From assembly GCA_024400415.1 (NCBI GenBank), contig JAKSMS010000001.1, positions 17,267 through 81,266 of the forward strand: DNA of 64,000 bases, given 5' to 3'. Position numbers and translations under genes: made by a program. How positions within the stretch are numbered: position 1 is the first letter of the stretch; each line of letters begins with the position of its first letter. Positions 26,888 through 35,108 of this stretch are shown in pieces. The DNA is from Bacteroidales bacterium. GTDB taxonomy: Bacteria; Bacteroidota; Bacteroidia; Bacteroidales; P3. A model generated the notes under the pieces. That model was not told the origin of the DNA. It made no database searches and saw nothing but the letters and a program-made list of their open reading frames with translations.

Positions 26888-28141
26888 TTAGCGCTTCTTG
26901 TTGCGCTCGTGGCGCATCAGGTGGCTAGGCTCGAGTGAGAGACGGTCGTTGGTCTCGAGCAGAGAGGAAACGCCTTCTTCAATCTTCTTCTTAGCCTGGC
27001 AGTCTGGGCAGTGGCACTCCTCAACGTAGCCCTTAGGCTCGGTGTAGGTGGTGATCACGCCTTCGAAGTTGCGGAGGATAACCTTGTGTGGGCTCTGTGA
27101 AATCACATACTGTGGCATGACAGGGGTCTTTCCGCCACCGCCTGGAGCATCTACCACGAAGGTTGGGATGCAGTAGCCAGAGGTATGGCCGCGGAGGCCT
27201 TCGATAATCTCGATACCCTTGCTAACTGGGGTACGGAAGTGCTCGATACCCATAGAGAGGTCGCACTGGTAGATGTAGTAAGGACGAACGCGGTTCTTTA
27301 CAAGCACCTGTACGAGGTTCTTCATCACGTGAACGCAGTCGTTAACGCCGCGGAGCAGCACGGTCTGGTTGCCCAATGGGATACCAGCGTTGGCCAGCTT
27401 AGCGAGAGCAGCACTTGCTTCAGGAGTCATCTCGTTAGGATGGTTGAAGTGGGTGTTGAGCCATACTGGGTGATACTTAGCGAGGGTCTGGCAGAGATGG
27501 TCGGTGATACGCTGTGGGCAAACCACTGGGGTGCGGCTGCCGAGGCGAACTACCTCAACATGCTTGATCTTGCGCAGACGGCCGATGATGTAGTCGAGCT
27601 TCTCGTCGCTAACCATCAGGGAGTCACCGCCAGAGAGTAGCACGTCGCGTACGCACTCAGTCTTCTCGATGTATGCGAGGCACTTCTCGATGCGCTCGTC
27701 TGGGCTCTCAGCGTCCTTCTGGCCTGCAAAACGACGGCGGGTGCAGTGGCGGCAGTACATGGAGCACATATCGGTGATCAGGAAGAGCACGCGGTCTGGG
27801 TAGCGGTGGGTAAGTCCTGGTGCAGGGCTGTCCTCATCCTCATGGAGTGGGTCCAGAAGGTCGGCCTCTGAGATATAGGTCTCAGCGTCGATAGGCACAC
27901 ACTGGCGACGGATAGGATCGTAAGGATCGTTAGGGTCGATCAGCGAGATGTAGTAAGGGGTGATGGCCATACGGAATTTGGCCAGCGCCTTGGCGCAGCC
28001 CTCCTCCTGCTCAGGAGTGAGGTTTACATATTTCTTGAGCTGCTCGAGGGTCTCGATGCGGTTGTTCACCTGCCAGGTCCAGTCGTTCCACTGAGCGTCG
28101 GTAACCTCTGGGAAGAGCTCTTTTCTTCTATTGACTTGCAT
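26888..28141 (-). CDS. kamA: lysine 2,3-aminomutase
   Basis: KamA converts L-lysine to L-beta-lysine, the first step of anaerobic lysine fermentation, using a [4Fe-4S] cluster, SAM and PLP. The 417 residues show the radical-SAM cluster motif C126-SMY-C130-RH-C133, followed by TRRRFAGQ. SGGDSLMVSDEKLDYI comes next, then the PLP-lysine region VVDAPGGGGKTPVMPQY (about 321-337). A C-terminal CHCPDCQAKKK segment probably binds zinc, as in clostridial KamA. It follows kdd on the same strand, separated by a hairpin-bearing gap. The rest of the lysine cluster (kamDE, kce, kal) is not in the window. Confidence 0.96.
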   Translation of the reverse strand: MQVNRRKELFPEVTDAQWNDWTWQVNNRIETLEQLKKYVNLTPEQEEGCAKALAKFRMAITPYYISLIDPNDPYDPIRRQCVPIDAETYISEADLLDPLHEDEDSPAPGLTHRYPDRVLFLITDMCSMYCRHCTRRRFAGQKDAESPDERIEKCLAYIEKTECVRDVLLSGGDSLMVSDEKLDYIIGRLRKIKHVEVVRLGSRTPVVCPQRITDHLCQTLAKYHPVWLNTHFNHPNEMTPEASAALAKLANAGIPLGNQTVLLRGVNDCVHVMKNLVQVLVKNRVRPYYIYQCDLSMGIEHFRTPVSKGIEIIEGLRGHTSGYCIPTFVVDAPGGGGKTPVMPQYVISQSPHKVILRNFEGVITTYTEPKGYVEECHCPDCQAKKKIEEGVSSLLETNDRLSLEPSHLMRHERNKKR

Positions 28142-28173
28142 AGTTTATTATTAGGATTTAATGATTTAAAGAC

Positions 28174-28209
28174 AGGATGCACCTGCCTGGTCCCGGCATT
28201 GTGCATCCT
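28174..28209 (-). other. hairpin between kdd and kamA
   Basis: A perfect 9-bp stem AGGATGCAC / GTGCATCCT encloses an inner TGCC / GGCA stem. It lies in the 86-bp gap between the two lysine genes and has no T-run on either strand. It may be an mRNA processing or stability element that separates kdd from kamA expression. Confidence 0.6.
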
Positions 28210-28227
28210 GCTGTGTGCACTATGGGA

Positions 28228-29301
28228 TTAAGCGTAGAGCTCTTCGAAGATCTTGCGGAGTTTCTCGCTCTCGCGGAGTTCCTGAAGGGTGAACTCAGCG
28301 TGGCCCTTGGTGTAGCCGTTGCCCATGATCATGTTTACGTCCATGCCGATACCCTCAGCACCGAGGCTGGCCTTGGTGAAGCTGGTAGCCATAGAGAAGA
28401 AGTAAACGGTTCCGTCGTCCTTGGTGCAGAGCACTGCGGTCATTTCCTGATCAGGAACGTTTACGCAGTTGATGGTAACGTCGGCCATCTTGCCATTGGT
28501 GAGTTCGTATACGCGCTCGTAGATTTCAACAGGGGTCTTGCCGGCTACAGACTCAACAACGTCGCAGAACTGGAGGTCTTTCAGACGGTTGGTAGATTTT
28601 GGGCTGTTGGTGAGGCCGATAACCTTACCGGTAACGCCAACGCGCTTCTTAGCCTCGTAAGCGCAGAGCATACCGCTCTTGCCACCAGCGCCCATGATAA
28701 CTACGGTCTGGCCATACTGGCAGAGACGTGCGGTCTGTGCGGGAGCACCAGCAACATCGAGTGCGGAGAGGGCGAGCTTCTCGGGCATGTCGGTAGGAAT
28801 CTTAGCGTAGATACCGCTCTCGAAGAGGATAGCCTTACCCTTGATGTCAACCTGGTCGATCTCAGGACGGATCTCGAGGATCTCGTCGATGCGGAGAGGA
28901 GTAAGTGACAGAGAAACGAGGGTAGCAATGCGATCGCCCTCTTTCAGATCGATCTTGCCCTTCAGAGCGTCGCCGATCTTCTCTACCTTACCAAGGAGCA
29001 TACCGCCAGAACCGGTTCTGCGGTTGCGATGTTTGCCCTGGAGCTCAACGTTGAGAAGCATTTCCTTCTTAACCTCTTCCATGATTTTCTCCTCGCTTGC
29101 ACCAGCACCAGCCTGCTCTTTAGCATAGTTGTGGATGTCGGTGAATGAAGCAGAGTCAATATTCAGAGTCTGTACGTCGATGAGGATCTCATTGTCCCAG
29201 ATCTCGTCCATATTGTTATCAAGTTTGTTTGCTGGCTGTGGCAGCACGCCCTTAGGCTCAATTACACGGTGGGTACCGAATTTGTTACCTTTTTTCTGCA
29301 T
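28228..29301 (-). CDS. kdd: L-erythro-3,5-diaminohexanoate dehydrogenase
   Basis: Kdd oxidatively deaminates 3,5-diaminohexanoate to 3-keto-5-aminohexanoate with NAD(P), the step after the two aminomutases in lysine fermentation. The 357-residue medium-chain-reductase-like protein opens with GTHRVIEPKGVLPQPA and DEILIDVQTLNIDSASF-like sequence characteristic of Kdd. The Rossmann segment is VVIMGAGGKSGMLCAYEAK (about 202-220). Length fits the family (~345-350). It is the first gene of the kdd-kamA operon, with a TATCTTTG box about 65 bp upstream. Confidence 0.93.
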   Translation of the reverse strand: MQKKGNKFGTHRVIEPKGVLPQPANKLDNNMDEIWDNEILIDVQTLNIDSASFTDIHNYAKEQAGAGASEEKIMEEVKKEMLLNVELQGKHRNRRTGSGGMLLGKVEKIGDALKGKIDLKEGDRIATLVSLSLTPLRIDEILEIRPEIDQVDIKGKAILFESGIYAKIPTDMPEKLALSALDVAGAPAQTARLCQYGQTVVIMGAGGKSGMLCAYEAKKRVGVTGKVIGLTNSPKSTNRLKDLQFCDVVESVAGKTPVEIYERVYELTNGKMADVTINCVNVPDQEMTAVLCTKDDGTVYFFSMATSFTKASLGAEGIGMDVNMIMGNGYTKGHAEFTLQELRESEKLRKIFEELYA

Positions 29302-29364
29302 AATAGAATTGCTATTTATTGATTATTAATTTTTTAATGAATTATTTCCGTTAAATCTGTTCCA

Positions 29365-29372
29365 CAAAGATA
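29365..29372 (-). promoter_or_regulatory. Bacteroidetes -7 box (TATCTTTG) for kdd-kamA
   Basis: Minus-strand TATCTTTG, about 65 bp upstream of kdd, matches TAnnTTTG. The rest of the 700-bp gap to 30,011 holds the second palindromic repeat and the promoter of the divergent gene, and no credible gene. Confidence 0.6.
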
Positions 29373-29636
29373 CGAAATCTTTTTGAAATGCCCGCACATA
29401 AAATAAAAAATATTTATCAACATCTAATTGGCGATAACTATTTCCGCCATGCTCATAACGCAAATAAAGCGTTCCGTAGGACCACCTATCCGGCCCCCAC
29501 TCACTCAAACGCAGACAGACTCTGAGTACTCATCTTCGACACGGACTGCAGCGCAAGAATGAGTCGGATTGCAGATACAGATAATAAAACACGATGGCGA
29601 AATACTTGCTAAAGCCTACGTCAATCTTATCTGGCT

Positions 29637-29735
29637 TATATGTGCTATATGTGTGCTATATATGTGCTATATTTCTGCTATCTTATAAGGATAGGACATA
29701 TATAGCACATATATAGCACACATATAGCACATATG
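29637..29735. repeat. palindromic 11-bp-phased repeat, copy 2
   Basis: This is the same structure as copy 1: about 45-bp inverted arms of four 11-bp units with TGCTAT/ATAGCA cores, around a centre reading CTTATAAGG. The innermost right unit reads ATAGGA instead of ATAGCA. It lies between the divergent kdd and DUF4919 genes. Confidence 0.95.
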
Positions 29736-29928
29736 AAGGAGATTAGATTGATTTATAACAATTTATTGAGCCACCATCTCCTACTCATCAGCAATGGGTA
29801 ATTCTAAGGGACGTCCAGAACATTCCGAAACAAGCCATCCTTACTCAAAACCAACATCTTACAATAAAAATGGCGCATAGGTTAAAAAAAAAAGCCGGCA
29901 TACGTCTCACATATCAAAAAAAAAGTAG

Positions 29929-29936
29929 TACCTTTG
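29929..29936 (+). promoter_or_regulatory. Bacteroidetes -7 box (TACCTTTG) for the DUF4919 gene
   Basis: TACCTTTG, 74 bp before the start codon, matches TAnnTTTG and follows an A-rich tract. Confidence 0.6.
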
Positions 29937-30010
29937 CAACCGCAATAACTCTATAAGTCTAACAACTTGAACCCTATTCAAAATCAACATATAAATATTA
30001 ATACGCCAAT

Positions 30011-31165
30011 ATGAAAAAAGTATTCCTAACAACATGCCTGCTGCTCATCATCAACCTCGGATTTGCCCAAACCGACTCAACGAATGTGGTTTCATACCTG
30101 ACCCCAAACTACGACCACATCAAGCGCGTGATGAACGACAAGCAGAGTCCGCAGTACCTGCCCAAACTGGCCAAGATGGTTGAGGATGCCGACACCTCCA
30201 TCACGATCGAGGACCTGATAGTGCTCTACTACGGCCAGGCACTCAAAGACAGCTACGACCCCTACGGACAAGTAGAACAGTTGGCAAAGATACGGAAAAT
30301 ACTCAAGCAGAAAGATATCAGCAAGAAGGATGCCGACAAGATACTGTCGCTCTGCGACGACATCATCAAGGACAACCCTGCCGAGCCCAGAGCCTACTGG
30401 TACAGATACATCGGATACAACATCCTGGTCAAATACCACAATGGCGACACCTCCTTGATTGACAAAGCCGATACCCAACTCAGAATGATACTGGCTGCCA
30501 TACAGTCGACCGGCAACGGCGCCTCGATGGAGACGGCCATGCACGTCACCCACACGGCCCACGAATACTTCCTGCTCAACTTGTTCGACTTCAAATTTGA
30601 CGGACAGGCTCTCGTGTACGACAAGCAGGGCCACGCATACGACCAGATGAATGTGAAAGAAAACCCTTATGGAATAGAATCGCTGTATTTCAACGTCGAC
30701 GCCATTATCCGTTCCTGGAGTAGGGTGCTGAATGACGAACCCAAGCTGTCGGACAAGCCCGTCTCGGAAATCACAGTCGACCTCGGCACCAAGTTCGTGC
30801 TAGAGATGGTGAAGACTAGCAAAAAGAAGAGCACATTCAAAATCGTGTCAGTAGAAAAGGTTGGCGACACTATACTTAAGAACGATCCCGCCCTGTTTCC
30901 CGACGACATTCCCGAAAACCAGATTATCGGCTACTTCTGCCAGACGGCATTCCTGTCGGCAGGCGACGGAGCCCACCCATGCCTGATTACCAAGAAGGGC
31001 AATGCTGCCATCAACTTCCAGATGGAAACCGAGATCGAATACTCGCACAGCGGCGAATTTCAGAGCACCTCAAACAACGGCATAATCGGCACCGTAAAAG
31101 GCATAGAGATGTGGAGCGGCCCCCTCTCAAGAATCCGTATCAGCAACATCCGCGTCATGAAATAG
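30011..31165 (+). CDS. secreted DUF4919 family protein with C-terminal extension
   Basis: The 384-residue protein has a signal peptide (VFLTTCLLLIINLGFA, cleavage near residue 20). Residues ~28-235 resemble DUF4919 proteins of Bacteroidetes: an N-terminal PNYDHIKRVMNDKQSPQYLP, then DLIVLYYGQAL and a helical segment with PRAYWYRYIGYNILVKY. The C-terminal 150 residues are beta-rich and unassigned. The function is unknown; it is probably periplasmic. Its 3' end overlaps the convergent anmK by 11 bp, with no terminator between them. Confidence 0.75.
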   Translation: MKKVFLTTCLLLIINLGFAQTDSTNVVSYLTPNYDHIKRVMNDKQSPQYLPKLAKMVEDADTSITIEDLIVLYYGQALKDSYDPYGQVEQLAKIRKILKQKDISKKDADKILSLCDDIIKDNPAEPRAYWYRYIGYNILVKYHNGDTSLIDKADTQLRMILAAIQSTGNGASMETAMHVTHTAHEYFLLNLFDFKFDGQALVYDKQGHAYDQMNVKENPYGIESLYFNVDAIIRSWSRVLNDEPKLSDKPVSEITVDLGTKFVLEMVKTSKKKSTFKIVSVEKVGDTILKNDPALFPDDIPENQIIGYFCQTAFLSAGDGAHPCLITKKGNAAINFQMETEIEYSHSGEFQSTSNNGIIGTVKGIEMWSGPLSRIRISNIRVMK

Positions 31166-32225
31166 CCGACGGGGCGATACCGGAAATAACGCCGCCAACG
31201 GAGTCGGCGACTGCACCAGTGACGGACCTTAGTGCATTTGATCTCCCCTGAACCCTAAGATAGCCCAAAAGGGCGAAAATGAGGGCCTCCTTGTAATCCA
31301 CAACCAGGTGGTCTGGAACAGTAATCCGGCAATGGGGCGCGAGTGCCTTGAATCTTTCCACGAGGAAGGCATTCTTGGCGCCTCCTCCGGTAGCGATCAT
31401 CGTATGAAGATGGTTTTGGTTGAGGACGGACGACACCTGAAGGGCCACATGCTCTACAATCGTACGCAAACGATCCTCTACAGAAATGGAATCGTTGAGC
31501 AACAATGGTTGAAATGATTCGACGAACCACTCCTTGCCCAAAGACTTTGGGGCGGGAATGGCGTAGTAGTCGAGCGATTGGAGCTGGGCAAGCAGCACGT
31601 CGTCCACACGGCCAGACTGCGCCATAAGTCCATCCATGTCATAGGGTTGGCCATTCATTGACGCAAGCATATTGAGAGCCATATTGCAGGGAGAAACATC
31701 GAAAGCCAAGCGTTCTCCACAGGCCTCAAACGAAATATTCGAGAAGCCGCCCAAATTGAGGCATGCATCATAATTAGAAAACAATAATTTGTCCCCAATA
31801 GGCACTAATGGAGCGCCCTGTCCTCCAAGCGCGACATCAAGATTGCGGAAACGGGAGATGACGGGCAGACGGGTCTCGGCAGCAATGGCGTCGCCATCGC
31901 CAATCTGGGTTGTAAGCAGTCGTTGCGGCTGATGGAATATGGTGTGGCCGTGGGAAGCAATGAAGTCGACGGGACCCGGATGGCGCTGGCGGAAAGCGCA
32001 GACACAGCGGCCGAAATAATGGCCAAGCTCGACATCGGCCAAGGCGTAATCAAGTGCTGACGCGTTCTCCAAGGTGCTGAGTCGCGAAACCCAATCAGCG
32101 TCATAGGGAATAGTCTCGGCTGCTAGAATCTTATAGGTAATGCCATCGTCGAATTCGGCGATGGAGCAATAGGCGATATCCAATCCGTCGAGCGAAGTGC
32201 CCGACATAAGAGCGATTATATTCAT
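31155..32225 (-). CDS. anmK: anhydro-N-acetylmuramic acid kinase
   Basis: AnmK hydrolyses and phosphorylates anhydro-MurNAc released from peptidoglycan, giving MurNAc-6-phosphate for recycling. The 356 residues start with IIALMSGTSLDGLDIAYC, the family's ATP-site signature. DFIASHGHTIFHQP (about 107-120) follows, then LNLGGFSNISF and ATGGGAKNAFLVER (about 289-302). It is the last gene of an MBOAT-SGNH-anmK operon: its ATG overlaps the SGNH stop (ATGA). It ends in TGA inside the end of the opposing DUF4919 gene. Together with Mpl at 56-57 kb it shows a wall-recycling capacity. Confidence 0.95.
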   Translation of the reverse strand: MNIIALMSGTSLDGLDIAYCSIAEFDDGITYKILAAETIPYDADWVSRLSTLENASALDYALADVELGHYFGRCVCAFRQRHPGPVDFIASHGHTIFHQPQRLLTTQIGDGDAIAAETRLPVISRFRNLDVALGGQGAPLVPIGDKLLFSNYDACLNLGGFSNISFEACGERLAFDVSPCNMALNMLASMNGQPYDMDGLMAQSGRVDDVLLAQLQSLDYYAIPAPKSLGKEWFVESFQPLLLNDSISVEDRLRTIVEHVALQVSSVLNQNHLHTMIATGGGAKNAFLVERFKALAPHCRITVPDHLVVDYKEALIFALLGYLRVQGRSNALRSVTGAVADSVGGVISGIAPSAIS

Positions 32226-33151
32226 GGAGCAAGAAGATGTTGAGACTCAATCAAATCAGCCACCTGAGAGCAAACTATCTGCACGCCACGATGATTGAGA
32301 TGATCTAGGTCGGTGAAATATAGCGAATCGGGGGTTGGCAAAAGCGGCAACTGGTAAAAGGGCCCGAATGTGGCCATGAGATCAGTATACTGGCCGTAGT
32401 TGGCATAGGACTGACTCAATGCATGGGAGGAGGGCACCTCAACCAGTATGAATGGTATGTCATGATGACGCAAAAGATCAAGGCACTTGGAAAGCGATTG
32501 AACCTGTTCTGGAAGCACTTGGATATCTTGTAGCGGAATAGAATCAGGCACAAAGACGGGTTCCTGGGGAATGTAGACAAAACCTCCAGGCACATAGGCC
32601 CAGCCCTCTACAATCGAATCTTCCTCAAAATGATCTAACGCGCCACAAAACCATTGACGGATGAGTGAGTAGCAGAAGGTATTGAAGACCTTAAGATTGC
32701 GATAATCCAATGCCATAGAGGCTGACGCAGGTGTGATGGGGACATTGGAGAGGAGATCGACAGCGCCCTCTACCCCATCGTAGGCCATAATGTCGGGATG
32801 CACCTCGAAAACTACAAGTTTCGGATTAAGACGAATGAGATATTGCTGAAGGAGGACATAGGTCTGGACTGGGGTCTGATTAGAAGAGCCGAGATTGAAG
32901 GTCCGATAGCCGAGAGAGTCGAAATAGCGGGTGTCAAAAGTACGGTAAGCATGGCTAGAACCAAGGAAAAGAATGTCGACAGGACCGTAGCCGGCAGCTT
33001 CGGAAGCACGAGTATAGAGATGACCGTAGTTGCCTAATCGGTAATTGACCGTACGCAAGAGGCCAGTACCTCCTAGTAAGGAAAGCCACAGCAAAAAGCC
33101 GGAAGCTGCCACGATAGCAAAGAGGACTATTTTTGAAATAAACTTACGCAT
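32222..33151 (-). CDS. membrane-anchored SGNH-type acyltransferase partner
   Basis: The 309-residue protein has an N-terminal membrane helix (IVLFAIVAASGFLLWLSLL) and a periplasmic SGNH-hydrolase-like domain. Block I is ILFLGSSHAYRTFD (nucleophile Ser in GSSH, about residues 60-73), and block V is TDLDHLNHRGVQI near the C-terminus with the catalytic Asp and His. Such proteins accept acyl groups from an MBOAT partner and transfer them to extracytoplasmic glycans (AlgJ/AlgX, DltD, PatB). The MBOAT gene is 2 bp upstream, and anmK overlaps its stop by 4 bp. The acylated glycan is not shown by the sequence. Confidence 0.8.
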   Translation of the reverse strand: MRKFISKIVLFAIVAASGFLLWLSLLGGTGLLRTVNYRLGNYGHLYTRASEAAGYGPVDILFLGSSHAYRTFDTRYFDSLGYRTFNLGSSNQTPVQTYVLLQQYLIRLNPKLVVFEVHPDIMAYDGVEGAVDLLSNVPITPASASMALDYRNLKVFNTFCYSLIRQWFCGALDHFEEDSIVEGWAYVPGGFVYIPQEPVFVPDSIPLQDIQVLPEQVQSLSKCLDLLRHHDIPFILVEVPSSHALSQSYANYGQYTDLMATFGPFYQLPLLPTPDSLYFTDLDHLNHRGVQIVCSQVADLIESQHLLAP

Positions 33152-33153
33152 GG

Positions 33154-34578
33154 CTAGAATTGGAAATAGATAAAAGGCATCTCAGAAGTGGGGGCACAAG
33201 TGAGCACCATTGACAATAATACGATATAGAATCCCCAACGCAGGATGCGACTGCAAGGCTGCAAAGCGAAGGTATGGGATTGATTGCGATTGACCCATTC
33301 TACAACAAACATTACTGCAATCGAAAAGACGAGGACTCCCATAATAGGAACTGAATGCACAAATGGCGCAGAGAACAGTCCGACGGAGAAGATTTCAGCA
33401 ATATAATTGACAGCAAATCCGATACTAGGAGAACGGAAGATAATCCATCCCAAAACCACCAAAATAAAGGTGAAAAGCATCTGGAAAAGTTCCACTAATG
33501 ATGGTAGGATCCGGCCAGATGCCGCCACATCTACAAAGCGGCGATTGCGGCCGAGGAGGATGAGCGGAATGAAGAGCAACGCATGATAGAGACCCCATGC
33601 AAGGAAGGTCCAGTTGGCACCATGCCAGAAACCGCTAAGAAGAAAGATTATGAAGGTGTTGCGTATCACCTTCAGACGAGAGCATCGGCTGCCCCCTAGA
33701 GGAATGTAGACATAGTCGCGGAACCATGACGAGAGCGAGATATGCCAACGGCGCCAGAACTCTGCAATATCGCGAGAAAAATAGGGTACACTAAAATTGC
33801 GACGCAGTTGAATTCCAAATAGTTTCGAACAGCCTATTGCAATATCGCTATAACCCGAAAAATCGCCATAAATCTGAATTGTGAATAGGACGGCCGCCAA
33901 GAATAGAGATGACCCGGAATAGGATTCTGGAGAAGAGAAAACAAGGTCGACATACTCGGCGCAATTGTCGGCAACAACGACCTTCTTAAAGAATCCCCAA
34001 AGCATCTGCCGCAAGCCATCGACTGCGACAGAATACTGAAATTGGCGCGGCTTGAGAAACTGAGGCAGCAATGAAGACGCACGCTCGATTGGGCCAGCAA
34101 CCAGCTGTGGAAAGAAGCTGACATAGGCAAAAAATGCAACAGGATCAGTAGTAGGGACCACCTGACGTCGGTAGACGTCGATGCTATAGCTAAGCGCCTG
34201 GAAAGTGTAGAAGCTGATACCGACGGGAAGAACGAGATGAAGAATGAGAGGATCGCGGATGCCGAATAGTTGGGAGAAGGAAAGGGAGAAAAAATCGAAA
34301 TACTTAAAAAGCCCCAATACCGTAAGATTCAACAACACATTTACCCATAAGACCAATCGAGAAAAAGTATGACGCCGAATAAGGAGTCCGCTAAGGAAAG
34401 AGCATAACGAAGTGAATGCGATTAATAGGAGGAATCGAGGGTCCCATAATCCATAGAAGAGATAAGAAACTGCCACAATAAAGAGATTCTGCCACCTGAG
34501 GGACGCCTTGGAAAGAGCCCAATACCCACAAAAGGCCAATGGCAGAAAGATTATGAATTGTAGCGAGTTAAACAGCAT
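33154..34578 (-). CDS. MBOAT family O-acyltransferase (AlgI/DltB/PatA-like)
   Basis: I start it at the ATG at 34578 (MLFNSLQFIIFLPLAF, the usual beginning of this family); a TTG at 34602 would add eight residues. The 474-residue polytopic protein has about ten helices. Key parts are VLPVGISFYTFQALSYSIDVYR, FFPQLVAGPIERA, YSDIAIGCSKLFG, FWRRWHISLSSWFRDYVYIPLGGS and FLLSGFWHGANWTF, whose His is catalytic. It moves an acyl group across the inner membrane for an SGNH partner, here the next gene. The length and motifs fit the AlgI group best. Confidence 0.92.
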   Translation of the reverse strand: MLFNSLQFIIFLPLAFCGYWALSKASLRWQNLFIVAVSYLFYGLWDPRFLLLIAFTSLCSFLSGLLIRRHTFSRLVLWVNVLLNLTVLGLFKYFDFFSLSFSQLFGIRDPLILHLVLPVGISFYTFQALSYSIDVYRRQVVPTTDPVAFFAYVSFFPQLVAGPIERASSLLPQFLKPRQFQYSVAVDGLRQMLWGFFKKVVVADNCAEYVDLVFSSPESYSGSSLFLAAVLFTIQIYGDFSGYSDIAIGCSKLFGIQLRRNFSVPYFSRDIAEFWRRWHISLSSWFRDYVYIPLGGSRCSRLKVIRNTFIIFLLSGFWHGANWTFLAWGLYHALLFIPLILLGRNRRFVDVAASGRILPSLVELFQMLFTFILVVLGWIIFRSPSIGFAVNYIAEIFSVGLFSAPFVHSVPIMGVLVFSIAVMFVVEWVNRNQSHTFALQPCSRILRWGFYIVLLSMVLTCAPTSEMPFIYFQF

Positions 34579-34648
34579 AGCAGACAGAATAACGAAAGGC
34601 AAAATTACTATTTTTTTAGATTTTCGAGCAAAAATCGAAAAAAAATCT

Positions 34649-34656
34649 TATTTTTG
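34649..34656 (+). promoter_or_regulatory. Bacteroidetes -7 box (TATTTTTG) for ridA-bcd-etfBA
   Basis: TATTTTTG, 46 bp upstream of the ridA start, matches TAnnTTTG and follows an A/T-rich tract. Confidence 0.6.
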
Positions 34657-34701
34657 CAAAATCTTTTTAAAGTAAAAAACAATTAAAAAATATTCATAAT
34701 C

Positions 34702-35076
34702 ATGAACAAAGTCATCAACACTCCCAAAGCTCCAGCAGCTATCGGACCTTACAGCCAGGCAATCCTTGCAGGTAACACACTTTACATTAGCGGCCAGGTT
34801 CCACTGAACCCTGAGACCAAAGAAATGCCAGAGGGCATCACCGCACAGACTGAGCAGGTGATGAAGAACATCGAGGCAATCCTGACTGAGGCCGGCTTCA
34901 CCTTCAAGGACGTAGTAAAGAGCACCTGCCTGCTCGCCGACATGGAGTACTTCAAGCCTATGAACGAAGTATATGCCAAGTACTACTCAAGCGACTGCCC
35001 TGCACGCGCAGCATTCGCAGTAAAGGGACTCCCTCTGGGTGCATTGGTTGAGATTGAGACCATCGCTGTAAAATAA
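34702..35076 (+). CDS. ridA: RidA family enamine/imine deaminase
   Basis: RidA hydrolyses reactive enamines and imines, such as 2-aminoacrylate, to ketones and ammonia. The 124 residues show PAAIGPYSQAILAGNTLYIS (about 11-30), GQVPLNPET, and the C-terminal PARAAFAVKGLPLGALVEIE with the conserved Arg that binds carboxylate. It is first in an apparent operon with the acyl-CoA dehydrogenase and ETF genes (32-bp gap). This suggests that an amino-acid-derived enamine arises in the same pathway, but a general detoxifying role is equally possible. Confidence 0.94.
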   Translation: MNKVINTPKAPAAIGPYSQAILAGNTLYISGQVPLNPETKEMPEGITAQTEQVMKNIEAILTEAGFTFKDVVKSTCLLADMEYFKPMNEVYAKYYSSDCPARAAFAVKGLPLGALVEIETIAVK

Positions 35077-35108
35077 ATTTTGATTGAGAAAGACACAAAC
35101 ATATAAAC

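Noticed and set aside
29326-29508. Possible 60-codon minus-strand gene upstream of kdd
   Set aside because: It covers the kdd promoter, has no recognisable features and no codon bias.
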